Shown here piece by piece: positions 6,467 through 12,857 of a stretch of 13,931 nucleotides of DNA. The stretch's first letter is position 1. Each line of letters opens with the position of its first letter. Below the pieces are notes generated by a model. It was not told where the DNA came from. It worked only from the letters and a program-made list of their open reading frames with translations, and searched no databases. The position numbers and the translations under genes are program-made. Source of the stretch: Clostridia bacterium (GTDB lineage Bacteria > Bacillota > Clostridia > Oscillospirales > CAG-272); the NCBI GenBank assembly GCA_024404475.1, contig JAKSPV010000022.1, positions 1-13,931 on the forward strand, written 5' to 3'.

Positions 6467-7504
6467 ATGTCCAACACGGTTTATTCCAACACGGTCCTGG
6501 AATCCAAAATGACGGAGCTGCTGAACAGCCGTCTCGAAGTCCGCGCGCTGATGGACGTGGACGATTCGCTCGGTGAGGGCGCGGGCCTCTCGAAGGTCAT
6601 CAACCGCTACACCTACACCGGCAAGGTCGAGCAGCTCGCGTCCGGCGCGTCGAACTCCGTCTGCGGCAGCGTGTCCTTCACGCCGGAATCCTACACGGTC
6701 AAGCGCTACCAGCAGACCTTCCGCTACAACGACACCGAGGCGATGAAGGATCCCTACCTCGTTGACGCGGCGCTCGCCGGCGCGGCCGACGTCATGGCCA
6801 GCCAGATCAAGAGCGAGTACTTCGCGGAGCTGGCGAAAATCAAGCAGCGCTACCACTACACCGGCTCGGCGATGAGCTACACCGACGTCGTGGACGCACT
6901 CTCGATGCTCGGCCGCGAGGTGGAGGACGATATGTTCATCATCATGAGCGCCGAGGCGAGGGCTGCGATCCGCAAGGACGCCGACTTCTGCGCCGCGCGC
7001 CAGGGCGAGATCGTTTACAGCGGTCAGTTCGGCACGCTCTGCGGCATCCCGGTGCTGTTCTCCCGCCTCGTCCCCGCGAACTGCGCGATCATCACCGATC
7101 ACAGCGCCGTCAAGTTCTTCGTCAAGAAGGAAGCGTCGCTCGAGCAGGACAGAAACATCGAGACGAAAGAGAACACGATCGTCTACGAGCGTCACGGCGT
7201 CATCGCCCTCGTGGACGACACCTCCTCCGTCATCATCGGCAAGAAGCCGACGCTCCTGACCGTCACCGCGACCGCGGGCTCGGACGGCGAGGCAGCCATC
7301 ACCTGCACCGGCATGGAGTCGGGCGGCGACGACCTCGTTTACGCCGTCACCGACACGATCCCCGTCGTCGGCGAAGACCTGAACTCGTGGGAAGACTGGG
7401 ACGGCTCCTCCGACGTCGCGCTTGCCGAGGGCAAGACGATCGTCGTCTGCGAGGTGGACGCCGACGGCCTCTGCATCGCCGCCGGCTCTGCCGTCTGCGC
7501 CTGA
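6467..7504 (+). CDS. Major capsid protein with C-terminal Ig-like extension
   Basis: A 345-residue shell protein, predicted HK97-fold. The N-terminal part (VLESKMTELLNSRLEVRALM, then INRYTYTGKVEQLA, YQQTFRYNDTEAMKDP) matches capsid proteins of Firmicutes siphophages following SPP1-type portals. It has the strongest ribosome-binding site of the cassette (TAAGGAG, 8 nt before the ATG), as expected for the most abundant protein. The fold appears to end near residue 258. Residues 259-345 are a separate acidic, beta-rich segment with four cysteines (ITCTG, VVCEV, GLCIA, AVCA), probably an Ig-like decoration domain displayed on the surface. No cleaved prodomain is evident, consistent with the separate scaffold gene. 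Family assignment is from pattern and position. Confidence 0.88.
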   Translation: MSNTVYSNTVLESKMTELLNSRLEVRALMDVDDSLGEGAGLSKVINRYTYTGKVEQLASGASNSVCGSVSFTPESYTVKRYQQTFRYNDTEAMKDPYLVDAALAGAADVMASQIKSEYFAELAKIKQRYHYTGSAMSYTDVVDALSMLGREVEDDMFIIMSAEARAAIRKDADFCAARQGEIVYSGQFGTLCGIPVLFSRLVPANCAIITDHSAVKFFVKKEASLEQDRNIETKENTIVYERHGVIALVDDTSSVIIGKKPTLLTVTATAGSDGEAAITCTGMESGGDDLVYAVTDTIPVVGEDLNSWEDWDGSSDVALAEGKTIVVCEVDADGLCIAAGSAVCA

Positions 7505-7524
7505 CCGTTTCCGGAGGGCAGCGT

Positions 7525-7842
7525 ATGTCGGAACTCGATAAGCTGAAACTGCTCCTCGGCATCCCCGCGGGGCGCACCGACGAGGACGACCTTCTCTCGG
7601 CGCTCCTTCTCGACGCCGCCGCGTACGCCGCTGCCTTCTGCCGCTCCGACGGAAGTGACGCCCGCAAAGCGGGCGTCACCGTCAGGATGGCGGCGGAGGA
7701 CTACGGGAAGACAGGCGCGGCGGGCGTCTCCCGCCGGAGCGTCTCCGGCCTCTCGGAGACGTACCACGGCTCTTACAGCGAGCGCGTCATGAGCGAGCTT
7801 CGTGCGCTCCGGCACCTCCGTGCCGTGGGAGGCACCGTATGA
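7525..7842 (+). CDS. Head-tail connector (adaptor) protein, gp15/gp6-like
   Basis: A 105-residue, mostly helical protein directly after the capsid gene, the usual place of the adaptor ring that sits below the portal. The arrangement DKLKLLLGIP, LLDAAAYAAAFC, and the C-terminal SGLSETYHGSYSERVMSELR match the general pattern of phage connector (PF05135-like) proteins, where a Ser-Tyr-Ser segment precedes the last helix. The ATG at 7525 follows GGAGGGC. It overlaps the next gene by ATGA. A perfect 11-bp hairpin lies in the middle of its coding sequence. Confidence 0.72.
   Translation: MSELDKLKLLLGIPAGRTDEDDLLSALLLDAAAYAAAFCRSDGSDARKAGVTVRMAAEDYGKTGAAGVSRRSVSGLSETYHGSYSERVMSELRALRHLRAVGGTV
7655..7679. 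other. Perfect 11-bp hairpin inside the connector gene
   Basis: GTGACGCCCGC (7655-7665) and its exact complement (7669-7679) flank an AAA loop. It is the longest perfect stem inside any gene of the window. It lies 150 nt after the capsid stop codon. No T-run follows, so it is not a terminator. It could stabilise the capsid end of the mRNA or be a processing site. Confidence 0.5.
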
Positions 7843-8159
7843 CGGGGCTCCGGCGCCGGTTTTCGCTCTGGCTTCCCGCCGAGGGCGAAAACGGAGAGCG
7901 GCACGTCCGAGCCGTGACGGTCCGCGGCACGGTCTCCCTCCGCTCGACGGAGGAGATCCTCGAGGACGACCTCGAACGGTGCAACGAAACGTACATCGGG
8001 CTCTTCCCGGCGTCGTCCTCACCGAAGAAGGGTTTTCCGCGCGGCGCGTTCCTCACGCCGGAGGACGACGGCGGCGAGCGGTACACGGTACAGAGCTGTG
8101 CCGCGGCGGGGCATTGGTTTGTGCTGAAACTGTCCCGCGCGGTCTTCACGGGGGACTGA
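7839..8159 (+). CDS. Putative head-completion (stopper) protein
   Basis: A 106-residue protein not recognised with certainty. It starts at an ATGA overlap with the connector gene and has its own GGGAGG site. The content is beta-rich (RFSLWLP, VRAVTVRGTVSL, YTVQSC, WFVLKLS), with an acidic central stretch EEILEDDLERC. Position between adaptor and tail-completion-like genes, and size, suit the stopper/head-closure proteins of SPP1-like phages. No catalytic motifs are visible. The next gene begins 15 nt downstream. Confidence 0.5.
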   Translation: MTGLRRRFSLWLPAEGENGERHVRAVTVRGTVSLRSTEEILEDDLERCNETYIGLFPASSSPKKGFPRGAFLTPEDDGGERYTVQSCAAAGHWFVLKLSRAVFTGD

Positions 8160-8174
8160 CAGAAAGGAAAACAA

Positions 8175-8618
8175 ATGTCGGACAAACGGAAAACAATGGA
8201 GATTTCGGGCCCTATCGGACGGCCCTCCGGCTCGGTGCCGGAAACGCTTCTCGCCGCGGTGCGGGAGGCAGCCGGCGTGCCGGTTTGTCCGGTGCCGCTG
8301 AAAACGGCGGGGGAGGCGGTCGTGTACCGCTGGTACCCCGGCGTTGACGACGGCTCGCTCTGCCGCGGGCGGCTCGAGCTGCGCTTCGTCGCGGCGCATA
8401 TCGCCGACGCGCTCCGGCGCGTCGAGACCGTCACCCGTGCGCTCGTCGGCGAGGGCGACAGCGCGATCGTCGGGGAGGGAGCTTCCGCCGTCCTCGTGAT
8501 CCGCGTCGCCGACGGCGGCGGCTCCGGCTACTGCCGCGGCACGGGACTTTATTTCGTCAAGGCGGGCTTCCTCGCGAGCGCCCGCAGCGGACAGGGGGAG
8601 GCAAGCCATGCTGAATGA
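8175..8618 (+). CDS. Putative tail-completion/tail-terminator protein
   Basis: A 147-residue protein in the slot where siphophages encode the tail terminator, the ring that caps the tail tube and joins it to the head. The pattern is compatible: an early helix (PETLLAAVREAAGVPVCP), a beta strand with VVYRWYP, a helix IADALRRVETVTRALV, and a closing strand GTGLYFVKAGFLASAR. The start ATG at 8175 follows AGAAAGGA. The first 20 residues are polar and the last ten appear disordered. It overlaps the tail-tube-like gene by 11 nt. Similarity is structural in character only; function is inferred from order. Confidence 0.5.
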   Translation: MSDKRKTMEISGPIGRPSGSVPETLLAAVREAAGVPVCPVPLKTAGEAVVYRWYPGVDDGSLCRGRLELRFVAAHIADALRRVETVTRALVGEGDSAIVGEGASAVLVIRVADGGGSGYCRGTGLYFVKAGFLASARSGQGEASHAE

Positions 8619-9129
8619 AGAAAAAACGTTCGCGCTCGATGCCGGTCGGCTCTATGTCGCCGCGGGCGACGTAGATGCGGAAGAGCTCCGCAAACCCGCG
8701 TTTTACGCGGGGCCGACCGACGGAGGCGTCAATCTCAGCTACACGTCCGAGGTCTACGAGATCACGGACGACCGCGGATGTGTGATCGACACGATCACGT
8801 ACGGGGAGAAGACGACCGTCACCGGCAAGCTCGCGCGCTTCCAGTCGCGCGTCCTCGCCGGACTGACCGGATGCCCGCGGTATGCGGACGACGGCTCCGT
8901 CAGCGTCACGCTCGGCGGACGGGCGGCGGCACGCCGCCAGACGGTGTCCGTTTTGCTCGTCTGCCCCCTCCCGGACGGGGAGGAATTCACGCTGTACGCC
9001 CGCTGCGCGGCGGATTCCGGTGCGACCATGCGCTTCTCGAAGGAGCACAGCGGCGCGATCGGCTTCTCCGTGACGGCGGATGACGGCGGCGCCGTCCTCA
9101 CGGTCGGGGAGGTGCCGGCAGATGCATGA
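8608..9129 (+). CDS. Major tail-tube-like protein
   Basis: A 173-residue beta-rich protein resembling Firmicutes siphophage tail-tube subunits. The segment YAGPTDGGVNLSYTSEVYEI, followed by a Gly-Glu-Lys turn (ITYGEKTTVTGKL), fits their usual 'G.T.GG...' N-terminal signature and the following strand. The second half (about 100-170) is a further beta domain. The ATG at 8608 has GGGGAGG just upstream. The next gene, Dit-like, starts inside its last codons (8-nt overlap). In siphophages the assembly chaperones and the long tape measure come between these two; here nothing does. If the tube identification is right, tube length would have no encoded ruler in this cluster. Confidence 0.65.
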   Translation: MLNEEKTFALDAGRLYVAAGDVDAEELRKPAFYAGPTDGGVNLSYTSEVYEITDDRGCVIDTITYGEKTTVTGKLARFQSRVLAGLTGCPRYADDGSVSVTLGGRAAARRQTVSVLLVCPLPDGEEFTLYARCAADSGATMRFSKEHSGAIGFSVTADDGGAVLTVGEVPADA

Positions 9130-10006
9130 CCTCACCCTGACCTCGGTGCGGACGGGCGAGACGGTCGCGTTCGACAGCCGCACCTTCGTCCTCTCGGAAC
9201 TCGAAACGGGCCCCGCCAGGACCGTCCGTACCGTTGCCGCCGCCGCGAGCGGCAGCGGCGAGATCTTCTCGGACGCGGCGATCGGCTCGCGGAAGATCAC
9301 CGTCCGGGGGTACATCCTCGCCGAGGGCGAGACAGAAGAGGAGCGTTTCACGTTCCTCCGGGAGATGCGGCGCCTCCTCTGCCGCGTTACCGACCCGGCA
9401 GGTGCGTTCCGGCTCTCGCGTGACGGGCTCTCCGTCACGTGCAGCGCCGACGCCATCCCGCTCTTTGCAACAAAGCCCCCGCTGACCGGCGGCGACGCGT
9501 CCGGCTTCACCCTCACCGCTACGGCGAGCGACCCCCGTTTCACCGCGTCCGGCGAGGGCTTCGCCCACGACGGCGCTGCGCGCCGTCTCGCCTTTCCGCT
9601 CTCGATCACGGAGCAGGAGCCCCTCGTCTTCGCTGTCGCGGAAAGCCGCTCGCCGGGGCGCTTCTCCGCCTTCAACACGGGTGATATCGCCGCCGGCGCT
9701 GTCGTTGCCGTCGAGGCGATCGGCGGCGACGTCGGGAACTTTGTCATCGAAAACGTGACGACCGGCGAGCGCTTCGCCATGGCGGACGTCATCGCCGAGG
9801 GCGAGCGGATCACGATCGATACCCGCGAGGGGCAGAAAAGCGTTACCTCATCCCGCCGCGGCGCGGGCGGCACGGACGCGCTCGGCCGGATCGACTGGAC
9901 GAGCAGCTTCTTCCGCCTCCCGCCCGGGGAAAACGTCTTTTCATTCACAGCCCTTGGCAGCGCCGAGGTCACCGTCGTCGTGTACCCCGCGTTCCTGACG
10001 CTCTGA
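9122..10006 (+). CDS. Distal tail protein (Dit-like)
   Basis: A 294-residue protein resembling the distal tail (Dit) family (PF05709 group), which forms the hexameric ring at the tail tip. The N-terminal half has the typical tube-like beta domain: ELETGPARTVRT, then SRKITVRGYILAEGETEEER, FTFLREMRRLLC and the DPRF turn. The C-terminal half is a galectin-like region ending in the common pattern FFRLPPGENVFSF. The start at 9122 was chosen because GGGGAGG lies 9 nt upstream; the longer open frame from 9080 has no such site and overlaps the previous gene more. The gene appears full-length, which argues that a tail tip is still built. Confidence 0.82.
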   Translation: MHDLTLTSVRTGETVAFDSRTFVLSELETGPARTVRTVAAAASGSGEIFSDAAIGSRKITVRGYILAEGETEEERFTFLREMRRLLCRVTDPAGAFRLSRDGLSVTCSADAIPLFATKPPLTGGDASGFTLTATASDPRFTASGEGFAHDGAARRLAFPLSITEQEPLVFAVAESRSPGRFSAFNTGDIAAGAVVAVEAIGGDVGNFVIENVTTGERFAMADVIAEGERITIDTREGQKSVTSSRRGAGGTDALGRIDWTSSFFRLPPGENVFSFTALGSAEVTVVVYPAFLTL

Positions 10007-10021
10007 CGGAGGTGATCGCCA

Positions 10022-11083
10022 ATGACGGAACTGATCCGCATTTTCCGGCCGGAGAACGGCCGGTGCCGCCTCGCCGCCGTGTCGGATAACTGGATCTCGC
10101 TCACGGAGACGGTCTCCTTCCGCGGCACAGGCGAGCTGCGTTTGACCCTTGCCGCCGGCTCGCCGGCGGCGGCCGCCGCGGCGCTCGGCGACCTCCTCCT
10201 CGTCGGCGGCGACTGGTTCGTCGCCGAGGGGATCACGCGGGACGCGAAAACGCATACCGTCACGCTCCGCGCGCCGGGGGTGCTCTCGTACCTCTCCCGC
10301 GCCGTCGCGTCGGTCGCCGCGCCGGAAACGCTCCCGGCGGGAGAGGCGATCCTCTCCCTCGCCGCGGAATTCGCGGGGGACGTTTTGCCGCTGCCGCTCG
10401 AAACGGACGGCGGCACGACCGGTGACAGCATCATGCTGACGCCGGGCCCCGATAATCTTGGCTCGCCCGCCGCGCGGCTCGCCGTCGCCGGCCGGTGCGG
10501 GCTCTCGATGACGGTCCCCCCCGGCGCGGGGACACTCGTCTTCTCGTCTCCCGCGATGCGGGACAGAACGGTCGGCAGCGCCTCGCCGGTCGTGCTCGGG
10601 ACGGATATGGATACGCTCCTCGATACGGAGGAAACGGTCGATCTCGGCACGTACCACAGCCGCGTGACGGTCACGTCCGCGGAGGAAGTGAACGGTGCGC
10701 CCGTCTCGGTCACGGTGGAGGCGTCTTCGTGCGCCTTCGGCGACGGCTGGGACGACGCGTGCGCCGGCCTGCACGACGCTGTTTTGACTGTCTCCGTCCC
10801 GACGGGCGGGTTCTATCTCGGGACGATCTTCGACCTCGTCTCCTACCGCGCGGCGCTCCGCGCCCGCGGCAAGGATTACCTGGCGAAGCACCGCCCGACC
10901 GTGACGCTTTCGGCACGCCTGCCGGACAGCACAGCGGAGAAACTTTCCCCCGGCGATCTCGTTTCGGTGCGCTTCGGCGGCACGGTCAGAACGCGCCTCG
11001 TGACGGAAAAGACCGTCCGCCGCAGCCGCGGCGAGACGTACTGCGGCGTCGTTCTCGAAGACGCCGAGCTCGAAACTGACTGA
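10022..11083 (+). CDS. Baseplate hub/tail protein (Gp37-like, Tal N-terminal-like)
   Basis: A 353-residue protein following Dit, the position of the tail-associated hub (Tal). It resembles siphovirus 'ReqiPepy6 Gp37-like' tail proteins: an N-terminal IRIFRPENGRC and DNWISLTETV segment, a middle part with VTLRAPGVLSYLSRAV, and a C-terminal strand cluster with KLSPGDLVSVRFGG and ending TYCGVVLEDAELETD. Full Tal proteins in larger phages carry long C-terminal enzymatic or host-binding parts; this one stops after the structural hub. The ATG at 10022 follows GGAGGTG. The first 42 nt include a 7-bp GC stem (10045-10051 with 10057-10063). Assignment is moderate; order supports it. Confidence 0.7.
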   Translation: MTELIRIFRPENGRCRLAAVSDNWISLTETVSFRGTGELRLTLAAGSPAAAAAALGDLLLVGGDWFVAEGITRDAKTHTVTLRAPGVLSYLSRAVASVAAPETLPAGEAILSLAAEFAGDVLPLPLETDGGTTGDSIMLTPGPDNLGSPAARLAVAGRCGLSMTVPPGAGTLVFSSPAMRDRTVGSASPVVLGTDMDTLLDTEETVDLGTYHSRVTVTSAEEVNGAPVSVTVEASSCAFGDGWDDACAGLHDAVLTVSVPTGGFYLGTIFDLVSYRAALRARGKDYLAKHRPTVTLSARLPDSTAEKLSPGDLVSVRFGGTVRTRLVTEKTVRRSRGETYCGVVLEDAELETD

Positions 11084-11100
11084 TTATTTGGAGGAATACG

Positions 11101-11574
11101 ATGGAAATTTCCTTTCCTTTTGACGCGCACGACCTCGGCGGCGTGCCGGACAGACGCTATTCGTCGGCGGACGTTGCCGCCGTGGCACGGCTGCTGTTTT
11201 CGAACGGCGTCCTCGGCACGAACGGCCTCAAAATCACGGCCGGCACCGGCCTTGCGGTCGAAGCCGCGCCGGGCGGCGCGGTGATCGACGGGCGGTTCTA
11301 CGCCCTCGATGCGGCAAAAACGCTGCCGATCGAGCCCAACGCGAGCGGAAACGATCGGATCGACGCCGTCGTTCTGCGCCTCGATCACGCGGCACGCGCG
11401 ATCTACCCGACGGTGATCGCGGGCACGCCCGCCGCACAGCCGGAGCGTCCGTCGCCGCTCTGCACGGATGCGGTGCACGACATTCTCCTCGCGGCGGTGC
11501 TCGTGCCGAACGCCTGCGAGTCGATCGACGCGGGTTACGTGACGGCGCTGGCGACGCCTGCCGCCGGCATCTGA
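11101..11574 (+). CDS. Short tail-fibre/baseplate N-terminal-like protein
   Basis: A 157-residue protein, last in the cassette. It resembles the N-terminal attachment module of Firmicutes phage fibre or upper-baseplate proteins: FPFDAHDLGGVPDRRYSSAD, then LFSNGVLG, GLAVEAAPGGAVIDGRFY, DRIDAVVLRLD and the closing 'VHDILLAAVLVPNAC'. In those proteins an 'I-T-D-x-R' element and a receptor-binding part follow; here translation ends at ATPAAGI shortly after, so receptor recognition is either missing or encoded elsewhere. The ATG follows TTGGAGGAA. The shared terminator begins 9 nt after the stop. Confidence 0.7.
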   Translation: MEISFPFDAHDLGGVPDRRYSSADVAAVARLLFSNGVLGTNGLKITAGTGLAVEAAPGGAVIDGRFYALDAAKTLPIEPNASGNDRIDAVVLRLDHAARAIYPTVIAGTPAAQPERPSPLCTDAVHDILLAAVLVPNACESIDAGYVTALATPAAGI

Positions 11575-11582
11575 AAAATAAA

Positions 11583-11611
11583 AAAGTGCAAGTCCTTGCG
11601 ACTTGCACTTT
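11583..11611. terminator. Bidirectional hairpin terminator between converging units
   Basis: AAAGTGCAAGT (11583-11593) and ACTTGCACTTT (11601-11611) form a perfect 11-bp stem with a 7-nt loop. Read on the minus strand it is followed by TTTTTATTTTTTC, a good intrinsic terminator for the acyltransferase operon. Read on the plus strand only TTT follows the stem, so termination of the cassette is likely weaker. Confidence 0.85.
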
Positions 11612-11615
11612 CTGT

Positions 11616-11679
11616 ATTGGTGATGCCGGAAACCGTTTAAGGTTTCTGGGGGTCCGGGGGCGTCTTGCAAGACGCCCCC
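11616..11679 (-). repeat. Dispersed palindromic repeat, copy 2 (overlaps 3' end of acyltransferase gene)
   Basis: Second copy of the repeat at 107-171, same orientation, one base shorter. It contains a perfect 24-bp palindrome (11656-11679) and a shorter inverted repeat GAAACC/GGTTTC (11629-11634 with 11641-11646). On the minus strand it encodes the last 13 residues of the acyltransferase (GASCKTPPDPQKP) and its TAA stop. Confidence 0.85.
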
Positions 11680-12854
11680 GCCATTTCCTTGATCTGGTCG
11701 CAGAGGGCGACGTAGCGGATGACGTCGCGGCGATCCTCCGGGTAAACATAGAGCAACCGCCCGCCGATGTAGACGTCGAAGTGGACGCCGACCGTGATCG
11801 GCAGCGCCGCGATCTTGTCCGACGGCACCGACGCGTCGAACGGCTCGCCGAAGAGCACGCCGGAGACGGTCATCGCCTCACGGTCGTAGCGGATCGTGCC
11901 CTCGCCCGCGTTCGCGTCCATGTTGCCTTTTTCGTTCACCGCGCCGAGACGTACCTTGCCCTCGAGCACGGTCGAGGAGACGTCGATCTCCGACGCCTGC
12001 CAGTCGTACCACGCGTTGATCCCGCCGAAGGGGCAGCCCGTGAGCTTGTAGTACTCGTCGAGCACCGCGTCCATGCCGCACGATGTGCAGCGGATGTGCC
12101 CGCCGCCCGCCTCGAGCGTGTTTTCCTTTTTGCAGACCGGGCAGCGGTACAGAATGTCCGTGAGACCCGCCGTCGTGTCCTTGCAGCGGTAGCGCACGCC
12201 CGGCATCGCCGTCTCTTCGTCGTGCAGGATCGCGTCTGCGATGCGCTTCTCGATCGCCTCGACCGACAGCGCCGCCGCTTCCGCGCCCTCCATGATCTTC
12301 GAGGTCTCGATGCGGATCTTGCCGCCGCGCCGCTTCGATTTGCCCCATTTCGGGAAGGTCAGGTACGCGCCGTTCGACGTCACGCAGTAGACGTTCACGC
12401 CGAGCTTCTTCACGAGGTCAGCCGTGCCGGGCGTCACCGCGCCGGAGTGGCCGTACCACGTCAGCCGCCCTTCGGGGAAGAGCACGATCACGTTCCCGGC
12501 GCGCTTCGCGCGCAGGATGTTCATGATCGTCGAAACGTCGGCGCAGAACATCTTTTTCGTGATGACGTGCATCATTTTGAGAATGGGGCGCAGGGGGCGG
12601 ATCGCCATGAAATGCTCGCTCAGAACGAACGTCGGCCGCTCCGGATAGAGCGCCAGCCCGACGAGGACGTGGTCCTTGCCGGAGATGTGCGGCGCGAGGA
12701 CGAGCGCCGGGCCTTTCAGGTCGGCGACGCCGGAGCGATCGACCGTGACGCCGTAGCGCACGCGGTAGACGAGCTTCATGAGAAGAAACGCCGCGCTGTA
12801 AAGGAGGCGCGGCGGTTTCTGGAAGGTTTTCTTTTTTTTCTTTGCGTTTGCCAT
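11637..12854 (-). CDS. 1-acyl-glycerol-3-phosphate acyltransferase-like protein with zinc ribbon
   Basis: A 405-residue PlsC/AGPAT-type acyltransferase, expected to work at the inner face of the membrane in phospholipid synthesis. The catalytic HX4D motif is HISGKD (His56, Asp61), and the phosphate-binding motif is FPEGR (126-130). A basic N-terminus (ANAKKKKK) and hydrophobic segment at about 18-30 suit membrane attachment. After the acyltransferase domain (to about 220) come four cysteines, CPVC at 238-241 and CTSC at 256-259, forming a zinc ribbon, then a beta-rich domain to about 390. This fused architecture is less usual than a plain PlsC; the exact acceptor is unknown. It starts 3 nt after the upstream gene, without a clear ribosome site, so it is translationally coupled. 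Residues 393-405 derive from the dispersed repeat. Confidence 0.85.
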   Translation of the reverse strand: MANAKKKKKTFQKPPRLLYSAAFLLMKLVYRVRYGVTVDRSGVADLKGPALVLAPHISGKDHVLVGLALYPERPTFVLSEHFMAIRPLRPILKMMHVITKKMFCADVSTIMNILRAKRAGNVIVLFPEGRLTWYGHSGAVTPGTADLVKKLGVNVYCVTSNGAYLTFPKWGKSKRRGGKIRIETSKIMEGAEAAALSVEAIEKRIADAILHDEETAMPGVRYRCKDTTAGLTDILYRCPVCKKENTLEAGGGHIRCTSCGMDAVLDEYYKLTGCPFGGINAWYDWQASEIDVSSTVLEGKVRLGAVNEKGNMDANAGEGTIRYDREAMTVSGVLFGEPFDASVPSDKIAALPITVGVHFDVYIGGRLLYVYPEDRRDVIRYVALCDQIKEMAGASCKTPPDPQKP

Positions 12855-12857
12855 GGC

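Noticed and set aside
10151..10170. 8-bp GC stem in the baseplate-hub gene
   Set aside because: It encodes an Ala/Gly run in GC-rich DNA, where such stems are expected by chance.
8557..10713. 718-codon minus-strand open frame over the tail genes
   Set aside because: Ser/Arg/Pro-rich shadow frame spanning three recognisable plus-strand genes.
107..11679. The two direct repeats as attachment sites of one mobile element
   Set aside because: They lie inside the 3' ends of two genes and would enclose a normal metabolic operon as well as the phage genes; a dispersed repeat explains them better, and no integrase is present.
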